A stretch of 33,546 bases of DNA from the NCBI GenBank assembly GCA_028707005.1, contig JAQTVB010000012.1:1-33546 (forward strand), given 5' to 3'. Positions 1-6,841 of the stretch are shown here, piece after piece. Position 1 is the stretch's first letter. Every line of letters begins with the position of its first letter. The DNA comes from Patescibacteria group bacterium (GTDB taxonomy: Bacteria; Patescibacteriota; Patescibacteriia; Patescibacteriales; GWC2-42-12). The notes under the pieces were generated by a model. The model had not been told where the DNA came from and did no database searches. It was given only the letters and a program-made list of their open reading frames with translations. The translations under genes were made by a program, and so were the position numbers.

Positions 1-380
1 GATTTTTTTGGCCCCTTAAAGCCGGCCATGCCAGCGCTCGCCCACGATAAAACATTGCCAGTCAAATCGGTTAAGGCGACGATGGTGTTATTATAGGTCG
101 CTTTAACATGAGCGATGCCCACCGCTCCATTTTTGGCAGTTTTCTTTTTTTTACCTTTTTTCTTGATCGTTTTTCTGTCGGCTTTATTTTTTTCCAACTT
201 TTTTTTAACTTCATCCGGCAGTTCTTCCGGCGCGTTTAAATCAGTTTTAACAGCCTGCTCGCCTATTGGAGCCGTTAGATTGTCTTGCGCCACGCTTACA
301 GTCGGCGCCTCTTCTTTTTTTATAGGCGCGGCTTGCAGCGGTTTGTCCTTTTCTTGTTTTGGCCTTTTTTCTTCTGCCAT
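1..380 (-). CDS. rpsK: Ribosomal protein S11 (partial, C-terminus beyond window edge) with long N-terminal extension
   Basis: Manual minus-strand translation from ATG at 380: [26 protein letters not shown]...[45 protein letters not shown]; the second part matches the S11 core (HVxATxNNTIVxxTDxxGNxLxWASAGxxGFKGxxKS). Lies just downstream of rpsM. Confidence 0.93.
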   Translation of the reverse strand, partial: MAEEKRPKQEKDKPLQAAPIKKEEAPTVSVAQDNLTAPIGEQAVKTDLNAPEELPDEVKKKLEKNKADRKTIKKKGKKKKTAKNGAVGIAHVKATYNNTIVALTDLTGNVLSWASAGMAGFKGPKK

Positions 381-426
381 ATTTTAATTTGTGTAAATTA
401 ATTCTAAATTAGTGTAAATTATATTT

Positions 427-819
427 TTAAGTTTTTTCCGCCGCCGGCTTTTTACCTGAAGTCGCGGTCTTTCTGATATTGTGGCGCACGGTTCGGCTGT
501 TGGTTTTTGTCCTTTGGCCTCTGGTGGGCAAGCTCTTGGTGTGGCGGCTGCCGCGGTAGCTACCGATTTCTTTTAATCTTTTTATGTTGGCGAAAATATC
601 GCGCCTTAAATCGCCTTCAACTTTGTTTTGTTTTTCAATAATTTCTCTCAAGATGTTGGCCTGGCTGTCGGTTAAATCTTTAACCCTGACATCCGGGCTG
701 ATTTTCGCCAGTTTTAAAATTCCGTTGGCTTTAGTTTTGCCAATGCCAAAAATATAAGTCAAGGAAATTTCCACTCTTTTTTCGTTTGGTATGGTTACGC
801 CGGCAATTCTTATAGCCAT
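427..819 (-). CDS. rpsM: Ribosomal protein S13
   Basis: [35 protein letters not shown]...[27 protein letters not shown] is the classic S13 signature. Confidence 0.97.
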   Translation of the reverse strand: MAIRIAGVTIPNEKRVEISLTYIFGIGKTKANGILKLAKISPDVRVKDLTDSQANILREIIEKQNKVEGDLRRDIFANIKRLKEIGSYRGSRHTKSLPTRGQRTKTNSRTVRHNIRKTATSGKKPAAEKT

Positions 820-900
820 GTAATTAATTTATGATTTAAGATTTTAGATTTAGGATTTATGATTAAATCGCAAATCGAAAATTGAAAATCGTAAATTTTC

Positions 901-1014
901 TTATCCTTGCCTTTGTTTGTGTTTCGGGGTTTTACAAATCACGCAGACGCGACCTTTGCGCCTGACTATTTTACAATCTTTACAAATTTTTTTCACGCTG
1001 CTTCTTACCTTCAT
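901..1014 (-). CDS. rpmJ: Ribosomal protein L36
   Basis: Manual minus-strand translation: [37 protein letters not shown] (37 aa), canonical L36 with the C-C-C-H zinc ribbon. Missing from the supplied ORF track because of its length. Confidence 0.96.
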   Translation of the reverse strand: MKVRSSVKKICKDCKIVRRKGRVCVICKTPKHKQRQG

Positions 1015-1020
1015 AGCTAT

Positions 1021-1109
1021 AAGATAATTGGGATATTGAGGATTTTTAAGATTGTTGGGAACGAGGAATTATTGTTTTCCCCAAAAATCCCAAATATCCT
1101 AATTATCTC
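1021..1109. repeat. Inverted repeat between rpmJ and infA, related to 25636-25694
   Basis: AAGATAATTGGGATATTGAGGATTTTT (1021-1047) vs AAAAATCCCAAATATCCTAATTATCTC (1083-1109): 23/27 complementary. Confidence 0.8.
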
Positions 1110-1122
1110 AACTATCCCGAAT

Positions 1123-1359
1123 TTATAACCTGTAAGTTATCCGGCCTTTAGTTAAATCATAAGGACTGATTTGAATTTTCACTTTATCGCCGGGGAGTAA
1201 TCTGATTTTATTCATCCTCATTTTTCCGGAAAGATGCGTTAAAATTTCATGGCCGTTTTCCAGCTTTACCTTAAAGCTGGCGGCCGGCTTAAGCTCAATC
1301 ACCTCGCCTATCATTTCAATGAAATCTTTTGAACTAATTTGCTGGTTATTTTCTTTCAT
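1123..1359 (-). CDS. infA: Translation initiation factor IF-1
   Basis: [62 protein letters not shown] matches the IF-1 S1-like fold; gene order infA-rpmJ-rpsM-rpsK supports it. Confidence 0.96.
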   Translation of the reverse strand: MKENNQQISSKDFIEMIGEVIELKPAASFKVKLENGHEILTHLSGKMRMNKIRLLPGDKVKIQISPYDLTKGRITYRL

Positions 1360-1376
1360 CTTAAAACAAAAATAGC

Positions 1377-1416
1377 TTTGGTTTAATGCTCATCTTTTAT
1401 CAGACGAGATACCAAA
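1377..1416 (-). promoter_or_regulatory. Hairpin in the infA 5' leader
   Basis: Two-part stem: tttggt (1377-1382)/accaaa (1411-1416) enclosing ctcatc (1389-1394)/gacgag (1403-1408, one wobble), between the mapped promoter and the infA start. Confidence 0.5.
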
Positions 1417-1464
1417 ACCTTTTAAACACGTGTAAAAATTTTAGGTTTATTTACCGTATAAACA

Positions 1465-1493
1465 ATTATATAGGTAATTAGAGCGGATGTCAA
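1465..1493 (-). promoter_or_regulatory. Consensus sigma70-type promoter for the infA-rpmJ-rpsM-rpsK operon
   Basis: Minus strand TTGACA (1488-1493) - 17 nt - TATAAT (1465-1470); both hexamers match consensus exactly. Confidence 0.88.
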
Positions 1494-1567
1494 GGATTTC
1501 AGCGCTATCAATCAAAAAATAAATTTTTGGCTAATAATAAAGAAACTCCATTTCATTTCAGCTGGAT

Positions 1568-3358
1568 TTATTCTAAAATAGCTTTAATTCTTCTAACGCC
1601 GGCCGACGAACTTTCCTCTTTTTGGATTTTAAAATGACCCAATTTGCCGGTGTTATCAACATGCGGTCCGCCGCAAATTTCTTTGCTGAAATTTCCCATC
1701 ATATACACTTTTACTCTTTCGCCGTACTTTGATTCAAAAGTGCCATGAGCTTTGAAGGCTTTAGCTTCGGCTAAGCTCATTTCCTGGCAATCAACTATTA
1801 ATTTATCCTTGATCGCTTGATTGACTAAATTTTCCACTTGTTGTTTTTGCTCATCAGTCATTTTTGTCGGATAGGAAAAATCAAACCTTAACCTCTCGGC
1901 GGTAATATTGCTGCCCCGCTGTACAACCTGTTCGCCCAAGACTTTTCTTAAAGCGGCCAAAAGCAGGTGCGCCGCAGTATGCAATTTGGTGGTTTGCGCG
2001 CCGGCATCGGCCAGCCCGCCCTTAAATTGTCCGGCCGAAGCGGTGCGGGAAAGCTGCTGGTGCTTTTTCAGTTCCTGGCAAAACGCCTCAACTTCAACGC
2101 TTAAGCCTTGCTCACGCGCTAATTCTTCGGTGATCTCTAAGGGAAAGCCATAACTTTGATATAAATCAAAGGCTTGTTTGCCGCTGATTTTTTTGCCGCT
2201 TCCCTGCTTAATGATTTTTTCAAACTCTCTTAGGCCTTGTTCTAAAGTTTTATTGAATTTTCCTTCTTCCACGTTCAGCTGTTCAATGACTTTATTAATA
2301 TTACGGCTCAATTCAGGATAAATTGCCTGATAATCATGCGCCACGACTTTGGCGATTTCTTTTGTCCAGGATTCGTTGACAATGCCGATTTGCCGGCCAT
2401 ATCTGATCGCCCGCCTGATCAAGCGCCGTAAAACATAGCCGCGGTCGGTATTGGACGGCGCCACTGCCTTGTCGTCGGCCATGATAAAGGTCGCGGCTTT
2501 GAGATGATCAGCGATAATGCGCAAAGCTTTATCAATCTCCGGAGTTTTGCCGTAAGTCTGGCCGCTTAGCTGGCAAATCCTATTAATGATATTTTTAAAT
2601 AAATCCGTTTGATAATTATCCGCCAAGCCGTTCATGACCGCTAAAATTCTTTCCAGCCCCATGCCGGTGTCAACATTTTTCTTGGCTAACGGCTCAAGCT
2701 TGCCGGCTTTTTTATTATATTGCATGAAAACATTATTCCAGATTTCCACCCATAGAGGATGATCATCATTAAAGCCGGCCGGCACTTTATCCGCGTCGCC
2801 CGCCCAATAAAAAATTTCCGTATCCGGTCCGCAAGGCCCGCCGGTTTCCAAACCCCACCAATTATTTTTTTTCGGCAGCTTGGCAATTCTTTGTTCCGCA
2901 ATGCCAATTTCTTTTTTCCAAATAGCAAAAGATTCTTGGTCAAACGGCGAATCTTGGTCTCCTTGAAAAACGGAAACTGCCAAGCGCTTTTTATCTAAAT
3001 TAAGCCACTCATGATCGGTTAAAAATTCCCAGCTCCAAAGGATTGCTTCTTTTTTAAAATAATCGCCCAGCGACCAATTGCCCAGCATTTCAAAAAAAGT
3101 ATGGTGGGTGCTATCGCCCACTTCCTCAATATCGCCGGTTCTGATGCATTTTTGGCAGTTAGCCAGCCTGGTTCCGGCCGGATGCTTTTCGCCCATTAGA
3201 AAAGGCACTAACGGATGCATGCCAGCGGTGGTGTATAAAATCGTTGGATCATTTTCCGGAATCAAAGAAGCGCTGGAGATTATGGCATGCCCCTTAGTTT
3301 TAAAAAAGTCCAAATATTTTTGGCGCAGTTCTCCGGAAGTCATAAGTAGTTGAATCAT
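1568..3358 (-). CDS. alaS: Alanyl-tRNA synthetase, short form (596 aa); start may be the internal Met of MTSGELRQ
   Basis: TSGELRQKYLDFFKTKGHAIISSASLIPENDPTILYTTAGMHPLVPFLMGEKHP...; editing domain zinc motifs HTAAH and CGGPH present; protein ends shortly after the editing domain. Confidence 0.96.
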   Translation of the reverse strand: MIQLLMTSGELRQKYLDFFKTKGHAIISSASLIPENDPTILYTTAGMHPLVPFLMGEKHPAGTRLANCQKCIRTGDIEEVGDSTHHTFFEMLGNWSLGDYFKKEAILWSWEFLTDHEWLNLDKKRLAVSVFQGDQDSPFDQESFAIWKKEIGIAEQRIAKLPKKNNWWGLETGGPCGPDTEIFYWAGDADKVPAGFNDDHPLWVEIWNNVFMQYNKKAGKLEPLAKKNVDTGMGLERILAVMNGLADNYQTDLFKNIINRICQLSGQTYGKTPEIDKALRIIADHLKAATFIMADDKAVAPSNTDRGYVLRRLIRRAIRYGRQIGIVNESWTKEIAKVVAHDYQAIYPELSRNINKVIEQLNVEEGKFNKTLEQGLREFEKIIKQGSGKKISGKQAFDLYQSYGFPLEITEELAREQGLSVEVEAFCQELKKHQQLSRTASAGQFKGGLADAGAQTTKLHTAAHLLLAALRKVLGEQVVQRGSNITAERLRFDFSYPTKMTDEQKQQVENLVNQAIKDKLIVDCQEMSLAEAKAFKAHGTFESKYGERVKVYMMGNFSKEICGGPHVDNTGKLGHFKIQKEESSSAGVRRIKAILE

Positions 3359-3403
3359 GAATTAATGCTTTTTAATTTTTATTGATCCATGATTCATGCT
3401 TTT

Positions 3404-3432
3404 AGTATATAAAAAACCTTTAACTTTGGCAA
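3404..3432 (-). promoter_or_regulatory. Sigma70-like promoter for alaS
   Basis: Minus strand TTGCCA (3427-3432) - 17 nt - TATACT (3404-3409), upstream of alaS and downstream of the terminator at 3441-3490. Confidence 0.65.
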
Positions 3433-3440
3433 ATTTGGGT

Positions 3441-3490
3441 AAAAAAAGAGACTGCGCGCGGTTTTTTGGCTTGTGCGGCCACGCGCAGTC
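3441..3490 (-). terminator. Intrinsic terminator of the candidate ncRNA
   Basis: Minus strand GACTGCGCG...CGCGCAGTC (9 bp perfect outer stem, inner TGGC/GCCA) followed by TCTTTTTTT. Confidence 0.82.
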
Positions 3491-3788
3491 GTGAAAACGA
3501 GAAAAGAACAACTCGGTTTATAGTCGGCTAGAGAATGACAATTGGGCTAGCCGACTCTTAGCTAGATGCTATCTCGGGCACGGTGTGTGGTTTTCATGTC
3601 GTGTTTAGTGTTGCGGGTGTTGTTGTTTTCTACATAGTTGTGATTCTGCAATTCTTCATTGTTTTGCCCTCTTCCTGCGGCAAAACCTGAAGACACCGTG
3701 GCTGGCGTCCGAGTTAGCCACGGATTTGAGATAAAAATTAGCATTGTTAGCTCAAGTCCGTGGCAAACGTCTTTTTTAAAAGAGCGAT
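3441..3788 (-). ncRNA. Candidate stand-alone structured non-coding RNA, family unknown
   Basis: Intergenic, with its own promoter and terminator. Stems: 3717-3730/3751-3764 (14 bp, one wobble); nested 3573-3577/3709-3713 plus 3579-3586/3693-3700 closing a ~110 nt domain; 3661-3668/3679-3686 (8 bp); 3522-3531/3547-3556 (10 bp perfect); terminal 3450-3458/3482-3490. Confidence 0.7.
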
Positions 3789-3794
3789 ATTGTT

Positions 3795-3823
3795 ATATTT
3801 ACATATCTTAATAATTTTGTCAA
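3795..3823 (-). promoter_or_regulatory. Sigma70-like promoter of the candidate ncRNA
   Basis: Minus strand TTGACA (3818-3823) - 17 nt - AAATAT (3795-3800), with TG just upstream of the -10 (TGTAAATAT). Confidence 0.6.
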
Positions 3824-3840
3824 AAATTGGCAAATGGGCT

Positions 3841-5361
3841 TTAAATTATGATCAAAGCAATCAAAAGGCAGATTAAAACCAGGGTTGATAAGATGATATG
3901 TGGATATTGCCGTTTAATCTCAATTAAGATGTTTAATGCCAAGGCGATTGAGGCGATGACCAAGATAATTTTATAAAAGACGGAAGTGATATTGAATAAA
4001 GGGCTAAGATAAGGCGATTGGTGCTTTCTGACAAATAAATATTGCTCTAAAACCGTGGTGTTGGACGGTTTGACGTTATCCCAAGCCAAATCAGCCGTTA
4101 TTCTATTGCCCGACTTATCTTCAGCGGTAACCACCGGCAAAATAACCGGGTTAAAAATTTGCTCCCGGCTGTCTTTAAAGACGATTGTTTGGCCGGTCCA
4201 GCGGCCGGTTGCTGAATTTTTTTGCAGGTCGATAATGTGGCTATTAAAGGTTATCCAGGCCCGGGATGCTTCGCCCCGCAAAGAGACTTCGGCTCTGATG
4301 ATATATTGATTCTGGCCTTGCGGCTGGTCGATAAACAATTGGGAATTAGCCAAGTCAATCTCCAGGGGCTTAATTTCCGCGCCGGCAATCGACTGGCTTG
4401 GCTTTGCCGTTTGATTTTCCTGGACTTTTTCGCCGAGCAACTGCGCCTTATCCGCCGCGACTGCCGGCTGGTTTATTTCTTGATTTAGCGGATTTTTCGC
4501 TTCAACCGGCTTGGCGATAGCTTCCTGCTCGCTACCGGCCGATCTTGGCGCGCGCGAACGAAACGGCGAAGCAAAATATTGCGCAACCAAAGTAGTGTCA
4601 ATGTTTTCATAAAGTCCGCTAGTCATGCCCACGCCGATTTCCGAGAAATCCGGATCAATCATATTGCGATAATGCGTTTGGCTGCGGCTCCAGCCGTTCA
4701 CCACTTCTTCGGGGCTGGAAAAGCCCATGGCTAAATTTTCTCCGGCTACCGCGTAATTGTATTGAACTTTTTCCAGCCAATCGGCCAAAGTCTTTTTATT
4801 CGGGCCGGTGTGGGCGAAATACTGGTATAAAAGCATGTCTTCGGCTTTTTCGTAAGCCGCCCGGTTCAAAAGAGAGCTTTCGGTTAAGGCGGTTAAGCGC
4901 AAATTTTTTCTGATGGTATTGGTAAGGCTGATGATCTTTTTGCTTTGTTCGGTTAAAATATCCGGCGTCAACCAAGCTTCAATCGGCAAGACGATTACCG
5001 CGCCGATTAAGATGACTTTGAAAAGAATGGAACTTAAAGCATAAAAAAGCAGGCGGTAAGGATGCAAGGCTTTGGGCTGGTAATTATTGCTGGCGCTAGG
5101 AATGAAAAGATCTTTTAACAAGCCCGGCCCCTTGGGATTATCCCCTCTCTTGATTTCGTCGCCGTCTTTTATGCCGTCGTGATCGGTGTCAGGATTTAAG
5201 GGATCGGTTTGGTAGATATTGATTTCTTCATAATCATTAACCCCGTCATTGTCGCTATCGGCCTTAAAAGGATCGGTGCCCAATTTTTTTTCCAAATCAT
5301 CAGACAGGCCATCGGCGTCCGAGTCTTGGAAATTATTATTTTTATTTTTTCTCTTGAACAT
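3841..5361 (-). CDS. Membrane-anchored CAP/SCP-domain (YkwD-like) protein with N-terminal thrombospondin type 3-like calcium-binding repeats
   Basis: N-term DSDADGLSDDLEKKLGTDPFKADSDNDGVNDYEE...DTDHDGIKDGDE; TM segment; CAP motifs ENLAMGFSSPEEVVNGWSRSQTHYRNMIDPDFSEIGVGM; C-terminal TM segments. Confidence 0.85.
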   Translation of the reverse strand: MFKRKNKNNNFQDSDADGLSDDLEKKLGTDPFKADSDNDGVNDYEEINIYQTDPLNPDTDHDGIKDGDEIKRGDNPKGPGLLKDLFIPSASNNYQPKALHPYRLLFYALSSILFKVILIGAVIVLPIEAWLTPDILTEQSKKIISLTNTIRKNLRLTALTESSLLNRAAYEKAEDMLLYQYFAHTGPNKKTLADWLEKVQYNYAVAGENLAMGFSSPEEVVNGWSRSQTHYRNMIDPDFSEIGVGMTSGLYENIDTTLVAQYFASPFRSRAPRSAGSEQEAIAKPVEAKNPLNQEINQPAVAADKAQLLGEKVQENQTAKPSQSIAGAEIKPLEIDLANSQLFIDQPQGQNQYIIRAEVSLRGEASRAWITFNSHIIDLQKNSATGRWTGQTIVFKDSREQIFNPVILPVVTAEDKSGNRITADLAWDNVKPSNTTVLEQYLFVRKHQSPYLSPLFNITSVFYKIILVIASIALALNILIEIKRQYPHIILSTLVLICLLIALIII

Positions 5362-5416
5362 ACATTTTAATTATAGCATTAGCCAAAAAAATAGTCTAAC
5401 AACAGGGGAAAGCCCC

Positions 5417-5490
5417 AAATCCCAAATCACAATGACCAATCAAATCATAAATCTCAAGCCCCAATTATTGGTCATTGGGATTTGGGATTT
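5417..5490. repeat. Intergenic inverted repeat
   Basis: AAATCCCAAATCACAATGACCAAT (5417-5440) vs ATTGGTCATTGGGATTTGGGATTT (5467-5490): 23/24 complementary. Confidence 0.85.
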
Positions 5491-5513
5491 TATTAGAAAT
5501 TAGTAATTAGTAA

Positions 5514-6725
5514 TTAGGATTTTTCCTCTATCACTCCTCCGCCCAAAACTTCCCTGCCACGACAAAGCACCACGCTTTGTCCGGGCATGACCGCTCTTTG
5601 CGGCCGGGCAAATTTGACCTGAAAAATATTTCTTTTAATTTTAGTGACGACGCATTGAACCGGCTGCTGGCGATAGCGGATGATGGCTTGACAGGACAAA
5701 GGCGCGATCGGCGCAACGCCAGCCAGCCAATTGACCTGACCGGCTATCAGGGAGCTGCTGTAAAGCCCGGGATGGTCGCTTTCTTTGACAACATATAAAG
5801 TGTTGCTTTTATAATCCATTTTAGCCGCATAAAAAGGGCCTGATCCGCCGATGTTGATGCCTCTTCTTTGGCCCACAGTGTAAAGCGGCAAGCCGGCATG
5901 TTGGCCTAAGACCTCACCCTTGCCTCTCCTTGGCGAAGAGAGGATCAAACCTGGCTTTAATTTTAGATGCCGCTTCAGAAACTCATTATGGTCTTTGTCA
6001 GGAATAAAGCAGACTTCCTGGCTATCCGGCTTGGCCGCCACCGGCAACTTAAATTTTTTAGCCAAACGCCTGACTTGCGGTTTAGTGTAGTTAGCCAGCG
6101 GGAAAAGCAAGTGTGATAATTCATCTTGATTTAATTTATATAAAAAGTAAGATTGGTCCTTATTCCTGTCTTTAGCTTTGTATAGTTTGTAAATTGGTCC
6201 GGTGTTTGTATTTTTTGGTAATTGGCAATTGGTGCTTGGCAATTCCCGCCGCAGGCCGGCGTAGTGCCCGGTGGCCAAATAATCAAAGCCGAGTTTTTTT
6301 AATTCTTTCATCAACTGGCCGAGTTTAACCAGCTGATTGCATCTGACGCAGGGATTGGGCGTGCGGCCATTGGCGTATTCAAACAAAAAGTTATTCACCA
6401 CCTGTTTTTTAAAAATTTCAGCGAAATCCAAAACATAAAGAGGAATGCCTATTTTTACGGCTGTCCGTTTGGCGTCCAAGAGCGCTTGCCGGGAACAGCC
6501 CCCTCCCCGACCCTCCCCCGTTCGTTCCTCGCGGGAGAGGGAGTCTGCTTTCTCCCGTGAGGAACGAAACGGGGGAAAGGTTGGGATAGGGGGATTTTTT
6601 TCTTTCCAAAAATGCAAGAAAATACCGGCCACTTCATGCCCTTGATCTTTTAAAAGTTTGGCCGCCACCGCAGAATCAACTCCGCCGGACATGGCGACCG
6701 CGATTTTCAGTTTTTTCTTATTCAT
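5514..6725 (-). CDS. mnmA: tRNA-specific 2-thiouridylase MnmA with in-frame repeat-derived inserts
   Basis: KIAVAMSGGVDSAVAAKLL (PP-loop), GRTPNPCVRCN, ATGHYA, KDQSYFLYKL, DSQEVCFIPD, YTVGQRRGINIGG, PGQSVVLCRGREVLGGGVI are all MnmA signatures. Confidence 0.95.
   Translation of the reverse strand: MNKKKLKIAVAMSGGVDSAVAAKLLKDQGHEVAGIFLHFWKEKNPPIPTFPPFRSSREKADSLSREERTGEGRGGGCSRQALLDAKRTAVKIGIPLYVLDFAEIFKKQVVNNFLFEYANGRTPNPCVRCNQLVKLGQLMKELKKLGFDYLATGHYAGLRRELPSTNCQLPKNTNTGPIYKLYKAKDRNKDQSYFLYKLNQDELSHLLFPLANYTKPQVRRLAKKFKLPVAAKPDSQEVCFIPDKDHNEFLKRHLKLKPGLILSSPRRGKGEVLGQHAGLPLYTVGQRRGINIGGSGPFYAAKMDYKSNTLYVVKESDHPGLYSSSLIAGQVNWLAGVAPIAPLSCQAIIRYRQQPVQCVVTKIKRNIFQVKFARPQRAVMPGQSVVLCRGREVLGGGVIEEKS
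5923..5943. repeat. Small palindrome within mnmA coding sequence
   Basis: CCTCTC-cttggcgaa-GAGAGG, encoding part of LILSSPRRGKGEV. Confidence 0.55.
6215..6244. repeat. TTGG(C/T)AATT word repeat within mnmA coding sequence
   Basis: ttggtaattggcaattggtgcttggcaatt, encoding ELPSTNCQLP; resembles intergenic low-complexity words elsewhere in the window. Confidence 0.55.
6499..6595. repeat. ~97 bp palindromic element inserted in frame in mnmA
   Basis: CCCCCGTTCGTTCCTCGCGGGAGA (6515-6538) vs TCTCCCGTGAGGAACGAAACGGGGG (6551-6575), plus weaker outer arms to 6499 and 6595. Confidence 0.85.
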
Positions 6726-6770
6726 GATGTAAAAATAATATAAATTTTAAAATAAATCAACTGATAACAA

Positions 6771-6797
6771 GAAAGCATCCGGGATGCGGACGCTTTC
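6771..6797 (-). terminator. Terminator-like hairpin between the O-antigen-ligase-like gene and mnmA
   Basis: GAAAGCATCCG-GGATG-CGGACGCTTTC (11 bp stem, one wobble); T-tract on the minus side is weak. Confidence 0.4.
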
Positions 6798-6841
6798 TCT
6801 AATATTTTTATTGATTTTTTTATTTTTTCGCTCCGCGGTTT

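Noticed and set aside
115-387. 90-aa plus-strand ORF
   Set aside because: Antisense to rpsK; Phe/Ser-rich translation mirrors Lys/Glu-rich S11 extension.
3562-3744. 60-aa minus-strand ORF
   Set aside because: Lies fully within the strongly paired ncRNA region, has biased composition and no recognisable domain; read as chance open frame.
3441-3790. tmRNA, RNase P RNA or SRP RNA as identity of the structured region
   Set aside because: No alanine tRNA-like ends or tag frame, no GAGGAAAGUCC P4 core, and the GGAAG in one loop lacks the SRP domain IV context. Rfam scan still needed.
6445-6645. Overlapping plus and minus ORFs at the mnmA palindrome
   Set aside because: Produced by the palindromic insert, which opens several frames; only the MnmA frame has family support.
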